Source: JAUUZT01 sp964654015
GTDB taxonomy: Bacteria; Chloroflexota; Dehalococcoidia; GIF9; AB-539-J10
Reading direction: 5' to 3'
Length of the DNA stretch: 21,341 nt
Assembly: GCA_964654015.1 (NCBI GenBank)
Contig: CAZZHQ010000040.1
Coordinates: forward strand, 1-21,341
Part shown: positions 6,838 to 14,270 of the stretch, in pieces
Numbering within the stretch: position 1 is the stretch's first letter
Layout of the letters: the number at the start of each line of letters is the position of its first letter
Made by a program: the position numbers and the translations under genes
The notes under the pieces: generated by a model
Database searches by the model: none
What the model saw: only the letters and a program-made list of their open reading frames with translations
Told to the model about the DNA's origin: nothing

Positions 6838-7152
6838 ATGAAAAGCATAAGGGATTTACCAAATGTAAAATCGGCCAGGGGTGTCAAGGTCCGCTCCGCT
6901 CCCAAATCAAAGGATGCTGCCTACATGGATATGTTCATCTTGCATACAAAGCTAGCCAGGCTGAAGATGGAGAGACAGCACTTGAGCAAGAGAACTGAAC
7001 GGAACCAGCAACAGCATGCCGAGTTATCTGATGAGATGCAGCAGGCAAAGAAGGAAATTGCTGAGATGGAGCTCGAGAACGGAGAGGAAACCCCCAAAGT
7101 AAAGCAGAAAAATCCTGCCAATAAATGGCAGACCATGCCTCTTGATTATTAA
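6838..7152 (+). CDS. Small basic coiled-coil protein, gvp-associated, unknown
   Basis: The 104-residue protein is not assigned to a named family. Residues 1-28 are basic and probably disordered (KSARGVKVRSAPKSK). Residues about 29-80 form a strongly predicted charged helix that could make a coiled coil (LHTKLARLKMERQHLSKR). A Lys/Pro-rich tail ends in KWQTMPLDY. It has no membrane segment or cysteine. It lies between two putative DNA-binding proteins inside the cluster. The ribosome site ahead of ATG 6838 is weak. A scaffold or adaptor role is possible but unproven. Confidence 0.7.
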   Translation: MKSIRDLPNVKSARGVKVRSAPKSKDAAYMDMFILHTKLARLKMERQHLSKRTERNQQQHAELSDEMQQAKKEIAEMELENGEETPKVKQKNPANKWQTMPLDY

Positions 7153-7199
7153 CCGTGCAGCCAAAATCATCTGGTGGGTTGCCTTAAAAGGAGTTGAAA

Positions 7200-7496
7200 A
7201 TGCCAAGCGGTGCCGAGTTAGATATTCTGAAGATAATTTCTGGGGAGGGCGGAGAGACAACCGCTGGAATAGTAGCGCGTAAGCTGAGTTCAAGTAATAT
7301 TGATTACATCCGGCTCATTTGCAACAGCCTGGCAAGACAGGATTACATCGAGCCGTTTAAGTCAAGACAGCCACTGATAATGACGACTAAAGGATGGAGA
7401 GTAACGGGCGTTGGTGAACTGGAGGCAGAAGGAAAGAGGAAAGCCTCCCAGCTAAGGCAAAGGGGGAAAGGACGGACTATAAATTTGGGTTACTAA
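7200..7496 (+). CDS. Winged-helix-like small protein, probable regulator
   Basis: The 98-residue protein starts at the ATG at 7200, which is 6 bases after GGAG (7190-7193). A TTG at 7194 is in frame but too close to that site. Residues about 5-70 follow a winged-helix pattern: helix AELDILKIISG, helix TTAGIVARKLS, recognition helix NIDYIRLICNSLARQDYI, then a two-strand wing SRQPLIMTTKGWRVT. The C-terminal 25 residues are basic. Such small winged helices often act as transcription regulators. It sits within the cluster, so local control is the natural guess. It shares no clear sequence with the winged helix at the end of the 4228-5286 product. Confidence 0.75.
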   Translation: MPSGAELDILKIISGEGGETTAGIVARKLSSSNIDYIRLICNSLARQDYIEPFKSRQPLIMTTKGWRVTGVGELEAEGKRKASQLRQRGKGRTINLGY

Positions 7497-7536
7497 TTGC
7501 GTTAGCAGGCAAATATATCGCTGTGAAGGAATAAAA

Positions 7537-8319
7537 ATGGAAAAAAGGGAAAGTCCTCATTTCACTGCCAGAAGAGCGATGGTCCAGGAAAAGGTAAGGA
7601 TTCCAGGGAAGAAAAAGACAAAAGACCCTCGTGTCGCTGCCCTGGAGCAGGCTGCTCAAGCATGGCATAGAGAGAAGGAGGAAGAGAGAATCCAGGAGGC
7701 GCTTGGGCTAGAGGCAGAGAGGCAAAGAACTGCTTCAGGACTAGATTTCGGCAGGATAGAGATGGAAGACTATATCAAAGGGAAGGATAATGACCATAAA
7801 GGGATGGAGGCAATTGGCTGGTCTCAGCACGCTATAGCTGTGTTAGGCCACAAAGATACCGCGCCACAGATGAAGAAGAATGTTAATGCCGCATCGATAT
7901 GTCTTATTAGCCGAAAGCTAATGGCAAGAGAGTGGGCCAGGGCATTAGGTAAAAAACTGCCCGACCCTCGTGCTTCTGCACTGGAGCGAGAGGCGAGGAT
8001 CTGGGAGGAGAGGAAGGAGGAGGAGAGAAAGAAGTTCCAGAGAGAAAAGGCGATGCTGGGAAGCTTTTGCCATCTCTTGTCTAATGAAGGGAAATTCAGC
8101 GAGGCAAAGAAGGAGAGGTGGGACTTTAATGGGGTGGAATTCCTTATCACCGGGCTCAAGAATAGTTGGAATATCTACATTGAGGCGCTAGAAAACAGTC
8201 CCTATATGCGCCGCAAAGGCTGGAGCGACCTGTTAGGTATATATAAATATAAGGTCAAGGTAGACAGAGACTTAAACATAGCCTCTTACAGCCGAAAGAA
8301 AGGCTCACCAAAGAATTAG
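7537..8319 (+). CDS. Highly charged protein with duplicated motif, unknown
   Basis: The 260-residue protein is unrecognised. It contains two copies of a motif of the form DPRxxALExxAxxWxxxKEEER (residues 30-51 and 143-164), each leading into a charged helix rich in Arg, Lys and Glu. Between them lies a stretch (92-130) that could be a small globular or helical domain. The last third (199-250) is more ordered, with VEFLITGLKNSWNIYIEAL and a tyrosine-rich end. There are no membrane segments. A ribosome site (GAAGGA) precedes the ATG. The location between the winged-helix gene and a GvpF/L gene implies a gas vesicle role. The duplicated motif suggests binding of two like partners, which is inference. 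Confidence 0.75.
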   Translation: MEKRESPHFTARRAMVQEKVRIPGKKKTKDPRVAALEQAAQAWHREKEEERIQEALGLEAERQRTASGLDFGRIEMEDYIKGKDNDHKGMEAIGWSQHAIAVLGHKDTAPQMKKNVNAASICLISRKLMAREWARALGKKLPDPRASALEREARIWEERKEEERKKFQREKAMLGSFCHLLSNEGKFSEAKKERWDFNGVEFLITGLKNSWNIYIEALENSPYMRRKGWSDLLGIYKYKVKVDRDLNIASYSRKKGSPKN

Positions 8320-8444
8320 ATTTCACAGGCGACCATTGCTGAGATACTGTGCGATTAAATGGTCGAGACAGGCTATTTTGAGAAGAAGGAAAAATCTACA
8401 GGGTGAAATTACTGCCTTAATAGGTAATGCTGGAAAAGTTAAGT

Positions 8445-9206
8445 ATGAGTAAAATGGCAGAAGAGGGCAAATATATCTACTGTGTAATCGGCTCTGATGA
8501 AGCAAGGAATTTCGGCCCTACAGGTATCGGGGGTAGGAGTGATATTGTTTCAACCATTGGCTATCAAGGCATCGGTGCTGTTATCAGTAATTACCCCACG
8601 ACAAAGTACGAGCTAAGCAAAGAGAATCTGCTTGCACACGAAAAAGTGATTGAGAAGGTAATGCAGGATTATACTGTTTTACCTATGAGAGCGTTTACTG
8701 TGGCTTCCAGCGCTGAAGAAGTGCGCAGCTTCCTGCGGAAGAATTTTAGCGAGCTTAAAGGCTTGCTAAAGGATTTGGATAACAAGGTAGAGCTTGGAAT
8801 AAAGGCTTATTGGATAGACATGAAAGCCATTTTCCAGGAGCTTGTAGATGAGAATGAAACGGTCAGGAGACTTAAACATAGAATAACTTCTAAGCCACGA
8901 GGGCAAACTTCCGAGAAGATAAAATTGGGGGAAATGGTGGCAATCGCCCTGAAGGCTAAGAAGGATAAAGAAGGTGAAGAGTTGCTTCGCAGCCTAAAAA
9001 GGGTGGCTTATGACTTTGTCTTAGCCGAAACCCGTGGCGACGAGATGATAATAAATGCAACTTTTCTGGTGGATCGGGGCCGAGAAAAAGAATTTGATAA
9101 TCGGATGGATGATTTAGATAGAAAATACGGGCAAAGGATAAAGTTTACTTATATTGGTGCAGCACCACCATATAACTTTGTCAGCCTTGCGATAAAACAG
9201 CTTTAG
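8445..9206 (+). CDS. gvpF: Gas vesicle protein GvpF/GvpL, first copy
   Basis: This is a GvpF/L family protein of about 253 residues, the usual size. The start MSKMAEEGKYIYCVIG, the central LLAHEKVIEKVMQDYTVLPMR and the C-terminal AAPPYNFVSLAI are family signatures. In other systems GvpF binds GvpA and acts as an assembly chaperone, often forming a complex with other accessory Gvps. The ATG at 8445 follows GGAAAAG by 6 bases. The ATG at 8427 or 8454 is also possible. It is the first of three GvpF/L genes here. The others are at 11983 (with a J domain) and 13043. The Hsp20 gene begins 12 bases after its stop. Confidence 0.93.
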   Translation: MSKMAEEGKYIYCVIGSDEARNFGPTGIGGRSDIVSTIGYQGIGAVISNYPTTKYELSKENLLAHEKVIEKVMQDYTVLPMRAFTVASSAEEVRSFLRKNFSELKGLLKDLDNKVELGIKAYWIDMKAIFQELVDENETVRRLKHRITSKPRGQTSEKIKLGEMVAIALKAKKDKEGEELLRSLKRVAYDFVLAETRGDEMIINATFLVDRGREKEFDNRMDDLDRKYGQRIKFTYIGAAPPYNFVSLAIKQL

Positions 9207-9218
9207 GAGGTGGTTGAG

Positions 9219-9758
9219 ATGCCAGAGAAAAAGAAAGAAAAGGAATTTGAGTTAGATTTCGGCGTTGGCAAAATGAAGTTTGGCGGATTATTTAAGGGAA
9301 TAGGCAACCTCATTGATCTCGCAACCAAGTTAAGTGAGGAGACCGAGGGAATTACGAGGGTTGGTGAGATTAACGGATTGCCAAAACAAGCCAAAGGTGT
9401 CTATGGATTCAGTGTGAAAACCATGGTTGGAGGTAAGCCCGTAGTAGAAACCTTTGGCAACCTTAAAGAAACCCCAAGGGGACCGGTGGTGGAAGAGGTG
9501 AGGGAGCCTATGGTTGATGTCTTTGATGAGAAAGACCACATTCTGGTCATTGCGGAGTTGCCCGGGGTTTCTGAGGATGAAATTAAGATTGAAATAGAGG
9601 GAGACATTCTGAAGCTGGCTTCTTCCAATAAAGATAGAAAATATGCCAAGGAAGTTCTGCTCCCTGCCAAAGTGAACAAAGAGGGTATGAAGTCTGTTTA
9701 TAAGAATGGGATATTAGAAATAACTTTGGCAAAGGAAACCGTATCCGTAGACCGTTAA
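9219..9758 (+). CDS. gvpH: Hsp20/alpha-crystallin protein, GvpH-like
   Basis: The 179-residue protein starts at the ATG at 9219, 8 bases after AGGAGG. A GTG at 9210 is less likely. Residues about 95-179 are an alpha-crystallin domain: PMVDVFDEKDHILVIAELPG, then DEIKIEIEGDILKLAS and the final strand YKNGILEITLAK. The N-terminal half is particular to gas vesicle Hsp20s, with GGLFKGIGNLIDLATKL and KPVVETFGN. Small heat shock proteins hold unfolded clients without ATP, and GvpH homologs are known in haloarchaeal clusters. A second Hsp20 of the same layout lies at 17784-18353. This gene is followed by the CDC48-like ATPase. Confidence 0.92.
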   Translation: MPEKKKEKEFELDFGVGKMKFGGLFKGIGNLIDLATKLSEETEGITRVGEINGLPKQAKGVYGFSVKTMVGGKPVVETFGNLKETPRGPVVEEVREPMVDVFDEKDHILVIAELPGVSEDEIKIEIEGDILKLASSNKDRKYAKEVLLPAKVNKEGMKSVYKNGILEITLAKETVSVDR

Positions 9759-9821
9759 CTGTGTCCGGAAAAGAAACCGTGTCCGTGTCACGATTCACAG
9801 TCACGATAGAAGGAGGAAGTA

Positions 9822-11999
9822 TTGGTAGCTGATAAACAATTAATTCTGCGCGTAGCCGAGGCTAAGACCAAGGATGTAGGCCGAGGATTAGCCAGGATTG
9901 CCCCTGAGGATTTCGAGGCGATAGGGGTTGGAGTGGGGGATATTATCGAGATTCAGGGCAAGAGAAAGACGGTGGCTAAGGTTATGCCTGCCCATATTGA
10001 GGACCGGGGGAAATCTATCATTCAAGTGGATGGGCTCACCCGAGGAAATGCCCAGGTTTCACTGGATGAAAAGGTTACTATCCAGAAAACCGGCCATTCC
10101 CCAGCAAATAAGATAGTTCTTTCTCCCACGACCCTGATGAGGTCTGTAGGTCAGGAGAGGGATGCTAGATACATCGGCACCCTGCTTGAGGGATTGCCCC
10201 TGGTAGAAGGAGATACCATAAGAGCCAATCTTTTTGGCACCCGAAGTCAGGACTTCAGTGTAATCTCCACCGCTCCCGGAGGGGCGGTTTTAATTCATTC
10301 CGGAACCAAGATTGATATGAAGGGAGTGGCAGAGGCGAAACCAAAAGGGCTTAAAGTATCTTACGAAGATATTGGTGGGCTGGGCAAGGAAATCCAGAAG
10401 GTTCGGGAGATGATAGAGCTCCCTTTAAAGTATCCTCAGGTATTTGAGCGCCTGGGCATTGACCCTCCCAAAGGGGTATTGCTCCATGGCCCACCTGGTT
10501 GTGGCAAGACGCTAATTGCCCGCGCAGTAGCCAATGAGACTGACGCTCATTTCAGTCATATAACTGGCCCCGAGATTATGGGGAAGTTTTATGGTGAAAG
10601 CGAGGCTCGCTTAAGAGCTGTCTTTGAAGAGGCTAAGGGCAATGCCCCAGCCATACTTTTCATAGATGAAATTGATGCCATCGCTCCTAAGAGGGAGGAG
10701 ATGGGCGGAGAAAAGCAGGTGGAAAGGAGAGTGGTGGCTCAGCTACTAGCCCTGATGGATGGCTTGGAGTCCCGTGGGGAGGTAATAGTTATCGGAGCCA
10801 CCAACATCCCCAATTCCCTTGACCCTGCTCTGAGAAGGCCAGGAAGATTCGACAGGGAGATTGAAATCGGCATCCCCGACCAGAAAGCTCGTCTGGGAAT
10901 TCTCCACATCCATACTCGCGGTATGCCTTTAGCCCAGGATGTTGACCTGGAGAGACTGTCCCAGATCACCCATGGCTTTGTTGGTGCTGACCTCGAGGCT
11001 TTGTGTCGGGAGGCAGCTATGAATGCCCTGAGAAAGATAATGCCCTCCATTGACTTTCAACTGGAAGAACTCCCCTATGACACCCTGCTAGAACTGGAAG
11101 TAACCATGGATAACTTCAGGGAAGCCCTCAAGGAGGTCGAACCCTCAGCTATACGGGAGTTCTTTGTTGAGATTCCTAATGTGAAGTGGGAAGACATTGG
11201 TGGCTTAAATGAGGTGAAGGAAACACTGGCCGAAGCGGTTGAATGGCCACTGAAATATGCCGACCTGTTTGAGCAGGCTAATACCAAACCAGCCAAAGGC
11301 ATTCTGTTAGCAGGCCCCCCAGGAACGGGGAAAACCCTGGTGGCTAAAGCCCTGGCCAATGAGAGCGAGGTGAACTTCATCTCAGTTAAGGGCCCGGAGC
11401 TTATGAGCAAATACATTGGGGAGTCAGAACGTGGGGTGAGGGAGGTATTCAAGAAAGCAAAGCAGGCCAGCCCCTGTATCCTTTTCTTCGATGAAATAGA
11501 TTCTTTGGTGCCCGAGCGTGGATTGAGAGGGGGAGACTCGCAGGTAACTGACAGGGTGATAAGCCAGTTCTTGACCGAACTTGACGGTCTCGAGGAACTC
11601 AAGGGAGTGATTGTCCTGGCGGCAACTAATAGAAAAGAGCTCATTGACCCTGCTATCCGTAGACCGGGCAGAGTAGACTTCACTCTGGAATTTCCTAACC
11701 CCGACGAGAAAACCAGAGAGCAGATATTCAAGGTTCATACTAAAAGAAAGCCCCTGGCTGAAGACGTAGATATTGCTCTCCTGGCAAAAGAAACAGAGGG
11801 CTTTGTCGGCTCAGATATAGAGGCCATTTCAAGGGAGGCTTCTATGGCAGCAATCAGGGAATACCTGAAAGATAAAACCACGAAAAAGGAACTCGATATT
11901 AAGATGGAGCACTTCAAGGCAGCAATCGTCTCGCTAAAAAGTCAAAGGGGCGCGAGCAATCCTGTCGACACTGGGGGTGAACATGGCAAAAGAAGGTGA
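9822..11999 (+). CDS. CDC48/VAT-like double AAA+ ATPase
   Basis: The 725-residue protein has full CDC48/p97 architecture. The N domain (1-175) is a double-psi beta barrel plus second half. D1 has Walker A GPPGCGKT at 223-230, Walker B ILFIDE at 278-283 and arginines RRPGR at 338-342. D2 has Walker A GPPGTGKT at 498-505, Walker B ILFFDE at 553-558 and RRPGR at 613-617. All catalytic residues are present, so it should be an active hexameric unfoldase. The start is a TTG at 9822, 5 bases after AGGAGG, with no better ATG. Such ATPases recur in some bacterial and archaeal gvp clusters, but their job there is not settled. Disassembly or quality control of GvpA aggregates is inference. It overlaps the next gene by 17 bases. 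Confidence 0.95.
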   Translation: MVADKQLILRVAEAKTKDVGRGLARIAPEDFEAIGVGVGDIIEIQGKRKTVAKVMPAHIEDRGKSIIQVDGLTRGNAQVSLDEKVTIQKTGHSPANKIVLSPTTLMRSVGQERDARYIGTLLEGLPLVEGDTIRANLFGTRSQDFSVISTAPGGAVLIHSGTKIDMKGVAEAKPKGLKVSYEDIGGLGKEIQKVREMIELPLKYPQVFERLGIDPPKGVLLHGPPGCGKTLIARAVANETDAHFSHITGPEIMGKFYGESEARLRAVFEEAKGNAPAILFIDEIDAIAPKREEMGGEKQVERRVVAQLLALMDGLESRGEVIVIGATNIPNSLDPALRRPGRFDREIEIGIPDQKARLGILHIHTRGMPLAQDVDLERLSQITHGFVGADLEALCREAAMNALRKIMPSIDFQLEELPYDTLLELEVTMDNFREALKEVEPSAIREFFVEIPNVKWEDIGGLNEVKETLAEAVEWPLKYADLFEQANTKPAKGILLAGPPGTGKTLVAKALANESEVNFISVKGPELMSKYIGESERGVREVFKKAKQASPCILFFDEIDSLVPERGLRGGDSQVTDRVISQFLTELDGLEELKGVIVLAATNRKELIDPAIRRPGRVDFTLEFPNPDEKTREQIFKVHTKRKPLAEDVDIALLAKETEGFVGSDIEAISREASMAAIREYLKDKTTKKELDIKMEHFKAAIVSLKSQRGASNPVDTGGEHGKRR

Positions 12000-13029
12000 A
12001 TATCTATACGGTGTAACCGGAATGAGCGAGGGAAAGAGCTTTGGGCCTATTGGAATTGGTGAGCGAGGCGATGAAGTGTATATAGTCCCTTACCAGAATA
12101 TTGCAGCGGTAATTAGTAATTCGCCAATTATAGACTATAAATCACTAACCAGGGATGTCGTAGCCAGGTATCTCATCGCTCATCAGACTGCTATTGAGCA
12201 GGTGATGAAACAACATACAATTATTCCCTTTAAGTTTGGAACAATGGTTGAAAACACTGAAGAACTTAAAGCCATCATGGCACGAGGTTATCCAAAGTTT
12301 ACCTGCGCACTTAGAGAAATGCAGGGTAAAATAGAACTCGATATAATAGCGTTATGGAACAAGGACATAATCTTCCAGGATATCGCAGGGGAACCAGAGG
12401 TCAAGCAGATTAGGGAAGCGATTGGGCAAAATGCTTCCGACCAAAACAAGATAGAATTGGGTCGTATGGTAGCGGCCTCCTTAAATAAGAGAAAATTGGA
12501 ATTTGCTCAGGAAATCCTGTGCAAGTTTGACAGATTCGCTGAAGACATTTGCGTGCACGAAGTTATGAGCGACGGGATGATTGCTAATTCCTCACTGTTG
12601 ATTCGTAAGGATAATGAGAAAAGGCTCGACTCCGAGATAAGCGAACTGGACAGGAAGTATGAAGGAAGGGTAAATTTCAGGTGCGTTGGTCCTTTGCCCC
12701 CTTACAGTTTTAGCGTCATAGAAGTTAAAAAAATAGGTTTTGATACGGTAGAAGAAGCCAGAAGTGAGCTAGAGCTACCACAAGAAGCGACCCTGAACGA
12801 AATTAAGCCTGCTTTTAGAAGATTGGCAAAAGAATATCACCCGGATAAGAATCCCAATCCAGATGCTCAATCGAAGTTCCAGGCTATCCAGGAAGCCTAT
12901 GATGTATTAGCTGAGTATTGCCAGGACGGTAAATGCTCTTTTAAAAAGGAAGACTTTGAGGATTCCTTCGTGATTAGGATGCTTAGAGTGGAAAACGGGG
13001 CATATAAACCGCAAGGTATTAAAAGCTGA
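11983..13029 (+). CDS. GvpF/L fused to a C-terminal DnaJ (J) domain
   Basis: The protein has 348 residues from the ATG at 11983 (a GTG at 11977 is also in frame). Residues 1-248 are a GvpF/L protein: MAKEGEYLYGVTG, the middle LIAHQTAIEQVMKQHTIIPFKFG and the GPLPPYSF motif at 236-243. Residues about 253-312 are a J domain with helix II/III and an intact HPD motif at 286-288 (FRRLAKEYHPDKNPNPDA, then FQAIQEAYDVLAEY). A J domain with HPD stimulates Hsp70 ATPase, so this protein should recruit DnaK to the GvpF client, presumably GvpA. The usual DnaJ Gly/Phe and zinc-finger parts are absent. A separate zinc-finger protein occurs at 5331. No dnaK is in the window. The start overlaps the end of the CDC48-like gene. 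Confidence 0.94.
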   Translation: MAKEGEYLYGVTGMSEGKSFGPIGIGERGDEVYIVPYQNIAAVISNSPIIDYKSLTRDVVARYLIAHQTAIEQVMKQHTIIPFKFGTMVENTEELKAIMARGYPKFTCALREMQGKIELDIIALWNKDIIFQDIAGEPEVKQIREAIGQNASDQNKIELGRMVAASLNKRKLEFAQEILCKFDRFAEDICVHEVMSDGMIANSSLLIRKDNEKRLDSEISELDRKYEGRVNFRCVGPLPPYSFSVIEVKKIGFDTVEEARSELELPQEATLNEIKPAFRRLAKEYHPDKNPNPDAQSKFQAIQEAYDVLAEYCQDGKCSFKKEDFEDSFVIRMLRVENGAYKPQGIKS

Positions 13030-13042
13030 GGAGATAAAACTA

Positions 13043-13804
13043 GTGGCAGCAGAAAATAAAATTATCTACTGTGTTATTCCTACCAGCCGGGAGAGGAAAT
13101 TTGACCTCGTGGGGTTTGAGGGGGAAGAGATTTATACTATAAATTACAAGGATATAGATGCAGTAGTAAGCAATATCTCGCTTTCTTTTGAAGAGCTTGA
13201 CCCTACCCGAAAGAACATGAAGATACATGCTATAGTCCTGGAGACGCTAATGAAAGACTATACCGTTATTCCAGCCCGTTTCGGACTTATCTCCAACAGC
13301 GAGGATAAACTTAGAGGGCTGCTGCAAAAATACTACTCTGCATTTAAAGATTATATTAAAAGACTGGACAACAGGATAGAAATAGGGATAAAAGTTTTCT
13401 GGGAACAGGAGGCCATGATAGCTGAGATCGATGGGAAGGACCAAAGGATTACCAAGCTCAAGGAGGAGCTCAAGACCCTCTCACCCATTGTGGCCCAGGA
13501 TAAATTGATTAAAGCCGGTGAGATGGTAAGGTCTATGATCATGACCTGGGTAGATAGATACACCGACACGGTATACCAACAGCTAATGAAGGTAGCTGTT
13601 GATGGCAAAAAAAACTATCCTGTTGATATTAAGAACATTATCAACTCCGCTTTTCTGGTAGACAAGGCCAAGGAAAAACAATTTGACGCCCTGATTGAGA
13701 AACTGGATTCAGAATATGGCGATAGAATAAATTTCAAGTATGTTAAGCCAGTTCCTCCTTATAACTTTGTCAACCTTGAAATGTATCTGAAGGAGATATT
13801 GTAG
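13043..13804 (+). CDS. gvpL: Gas vesicle protein GvpF/GvpL, third copy
   Basis: The 253-residue protein begins with GTG at 13043, 9 bases after GAGGAG. Family features are the N-terminal KIIYCVIP, the central HAIVLETLMKDYTVIPARFG and the C-terminal KPVPPYNFVNLEMY. The central sequence IPARFG is nearest to the canonical LPvRFGT form of the three copies. It has no fused domain. It follows the J-domain fusion by 13 bases and precedes gvpG by 2, so the genes are very likely co-translated. Distinct paralogs probably take different places in the accessory complex, as for GvpF and GvpL elsewhere. Which letter applies cannot be fixed from sequence alone. Confidence 0.93.
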   Translation: MAAENKIIYCVIPTSRERKFDLVGFEGEEIYTINYKDIDAVVSNISLSFEELDPTRKNMKIHAIVLETLMKDYTVIPARFGLISNSEDKLRGLLQKYYSAFKDYIKRLDNRIEIGIKVFWEQEAMIAEIDGKDQRITKLKEELKTLSPIVAQDKLIKAGEMVRSMIMTWVDRYTDTVYQQLMKVAVDGKKNYPVDIKNIINSAFLVDKAKEKQFDALIEKLDSEYGDRINFKYVKPVPPYNFVNLEMYLKEIL

Positions 13805-13806
13805 CT

Positions 13807-14055
13807 ATGCTGCTTATAGATGACTTAATACTTCTCCCTGGTCAGTTGCTATGGAAGATATGCCAGGGTATCAAAGGTGATGTGGATAAGGAGCTTTACC
13901 CCGATGAGGAGCAGTGTAAGGAGGAACTTATTACACTGCAAATGGCTTTAGAGACGGACCAGATAACTGAAGAGGATTACGAGGTTGAGGAGGAAAAGAT
14001 AATGGAACGCTTGAGAATTCTTCGAAAGTATAGAAAGGAAGAGGCAGAAATATGA
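13807..14055 (+). CDS. gvpG: Gas vesicle protein GvpG
   Basis: The 82-residue protein matches the GvpG family: N-terminal MLLIDDLILLPGQLLWKICQ, then an acidic helix with EEQCKEELITLQMALETDQI and TEEDYEVEEEKIMERL. GvpG is an essential accessory protein that interacts with GvpF/L and is always small and acidic-helical. The ATG lies 2 bases after the previous stop, with GGAGAT upstream inside that gene. The last codons overlap the start of the GvpA-like gene (ATGA overlap at 14052-14055). Confidence 0.93.
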   Translation: MLLIDDLILLPGQLLWKICQGIKGDVDKELYPDEEQCKEELITLQMALETDQITEEDYEVEEEKIMERLRILRKYRKEEAEI

Positions 14056-14270
14056 GTCACGACCGAAGAGATGATTGGGATGTGGGCTTAGCAGAGGTGC
14101 TGAAGGTACTCCTGGACAAGGGAACTACAATTACGGCTGATATACCGATAACGGTTGGTGATGTAGAAGTGTTCAGCCTTAAGATACAGCCCTTACTTCT
14201 ATCCTCATTTGAAACGGCTAAGCAGGCAGGCCTGGAAATCCCTACATCGGTTAAGAAAAAGGATGTTTGA
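14052..14270 (+). CDS. GvpA-paralog, GvpJ/M/S type minor protein
   Basis: The 72-residue protein belongs to the GvpA superfamily: VGLAEVLKVLLDKGTTITADIPITVGDVEVFSLKI aligns without gaps to the core of GvpA at 3263. It is more polar and has a longer charged tail (IPTSVKKKDV), typical of the minor paralogs J, M or S that start shell nucleation. The exact letter is uncertain. It begins within the gvpG stop (ATGA) and ends overlapping the start of the next gene (ATGTTTGA at 14263-14270), so the three genes form a tightly coupled set. Confidence 0.88.
   Translation: MSHDRRDDWDVGLAEVLKVLLDKGTTITADIPITVGDVEVFSLKIQPLLLSSFETAKQAGLEIPTSVKKKDV

Noticed and set aside
7970..8191. Plus-strand 73-codon frame inside the 7537-8319 gene
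   Set aside because: It is an out-of-frame overlap with Arg/Gly-rich low-complexity translation and no start signal.
9732..9788. Imperfect 19-base repeat at the end of the first gvpH and in the following gap (GAAACCGT.TCCGT)
   Set aside because: Only about 15 of 19 bases match, in two copies. It is probably a minor duplication with no evident role.
11075..11731. Minus-strand 218-codon frame opposite the CDC48-like gene
   Set aside because: It lies wholly antisense to the D2 domain, is Ser/Leu-rich and has no domain or ribosome site. It is a codon-bias shadow.
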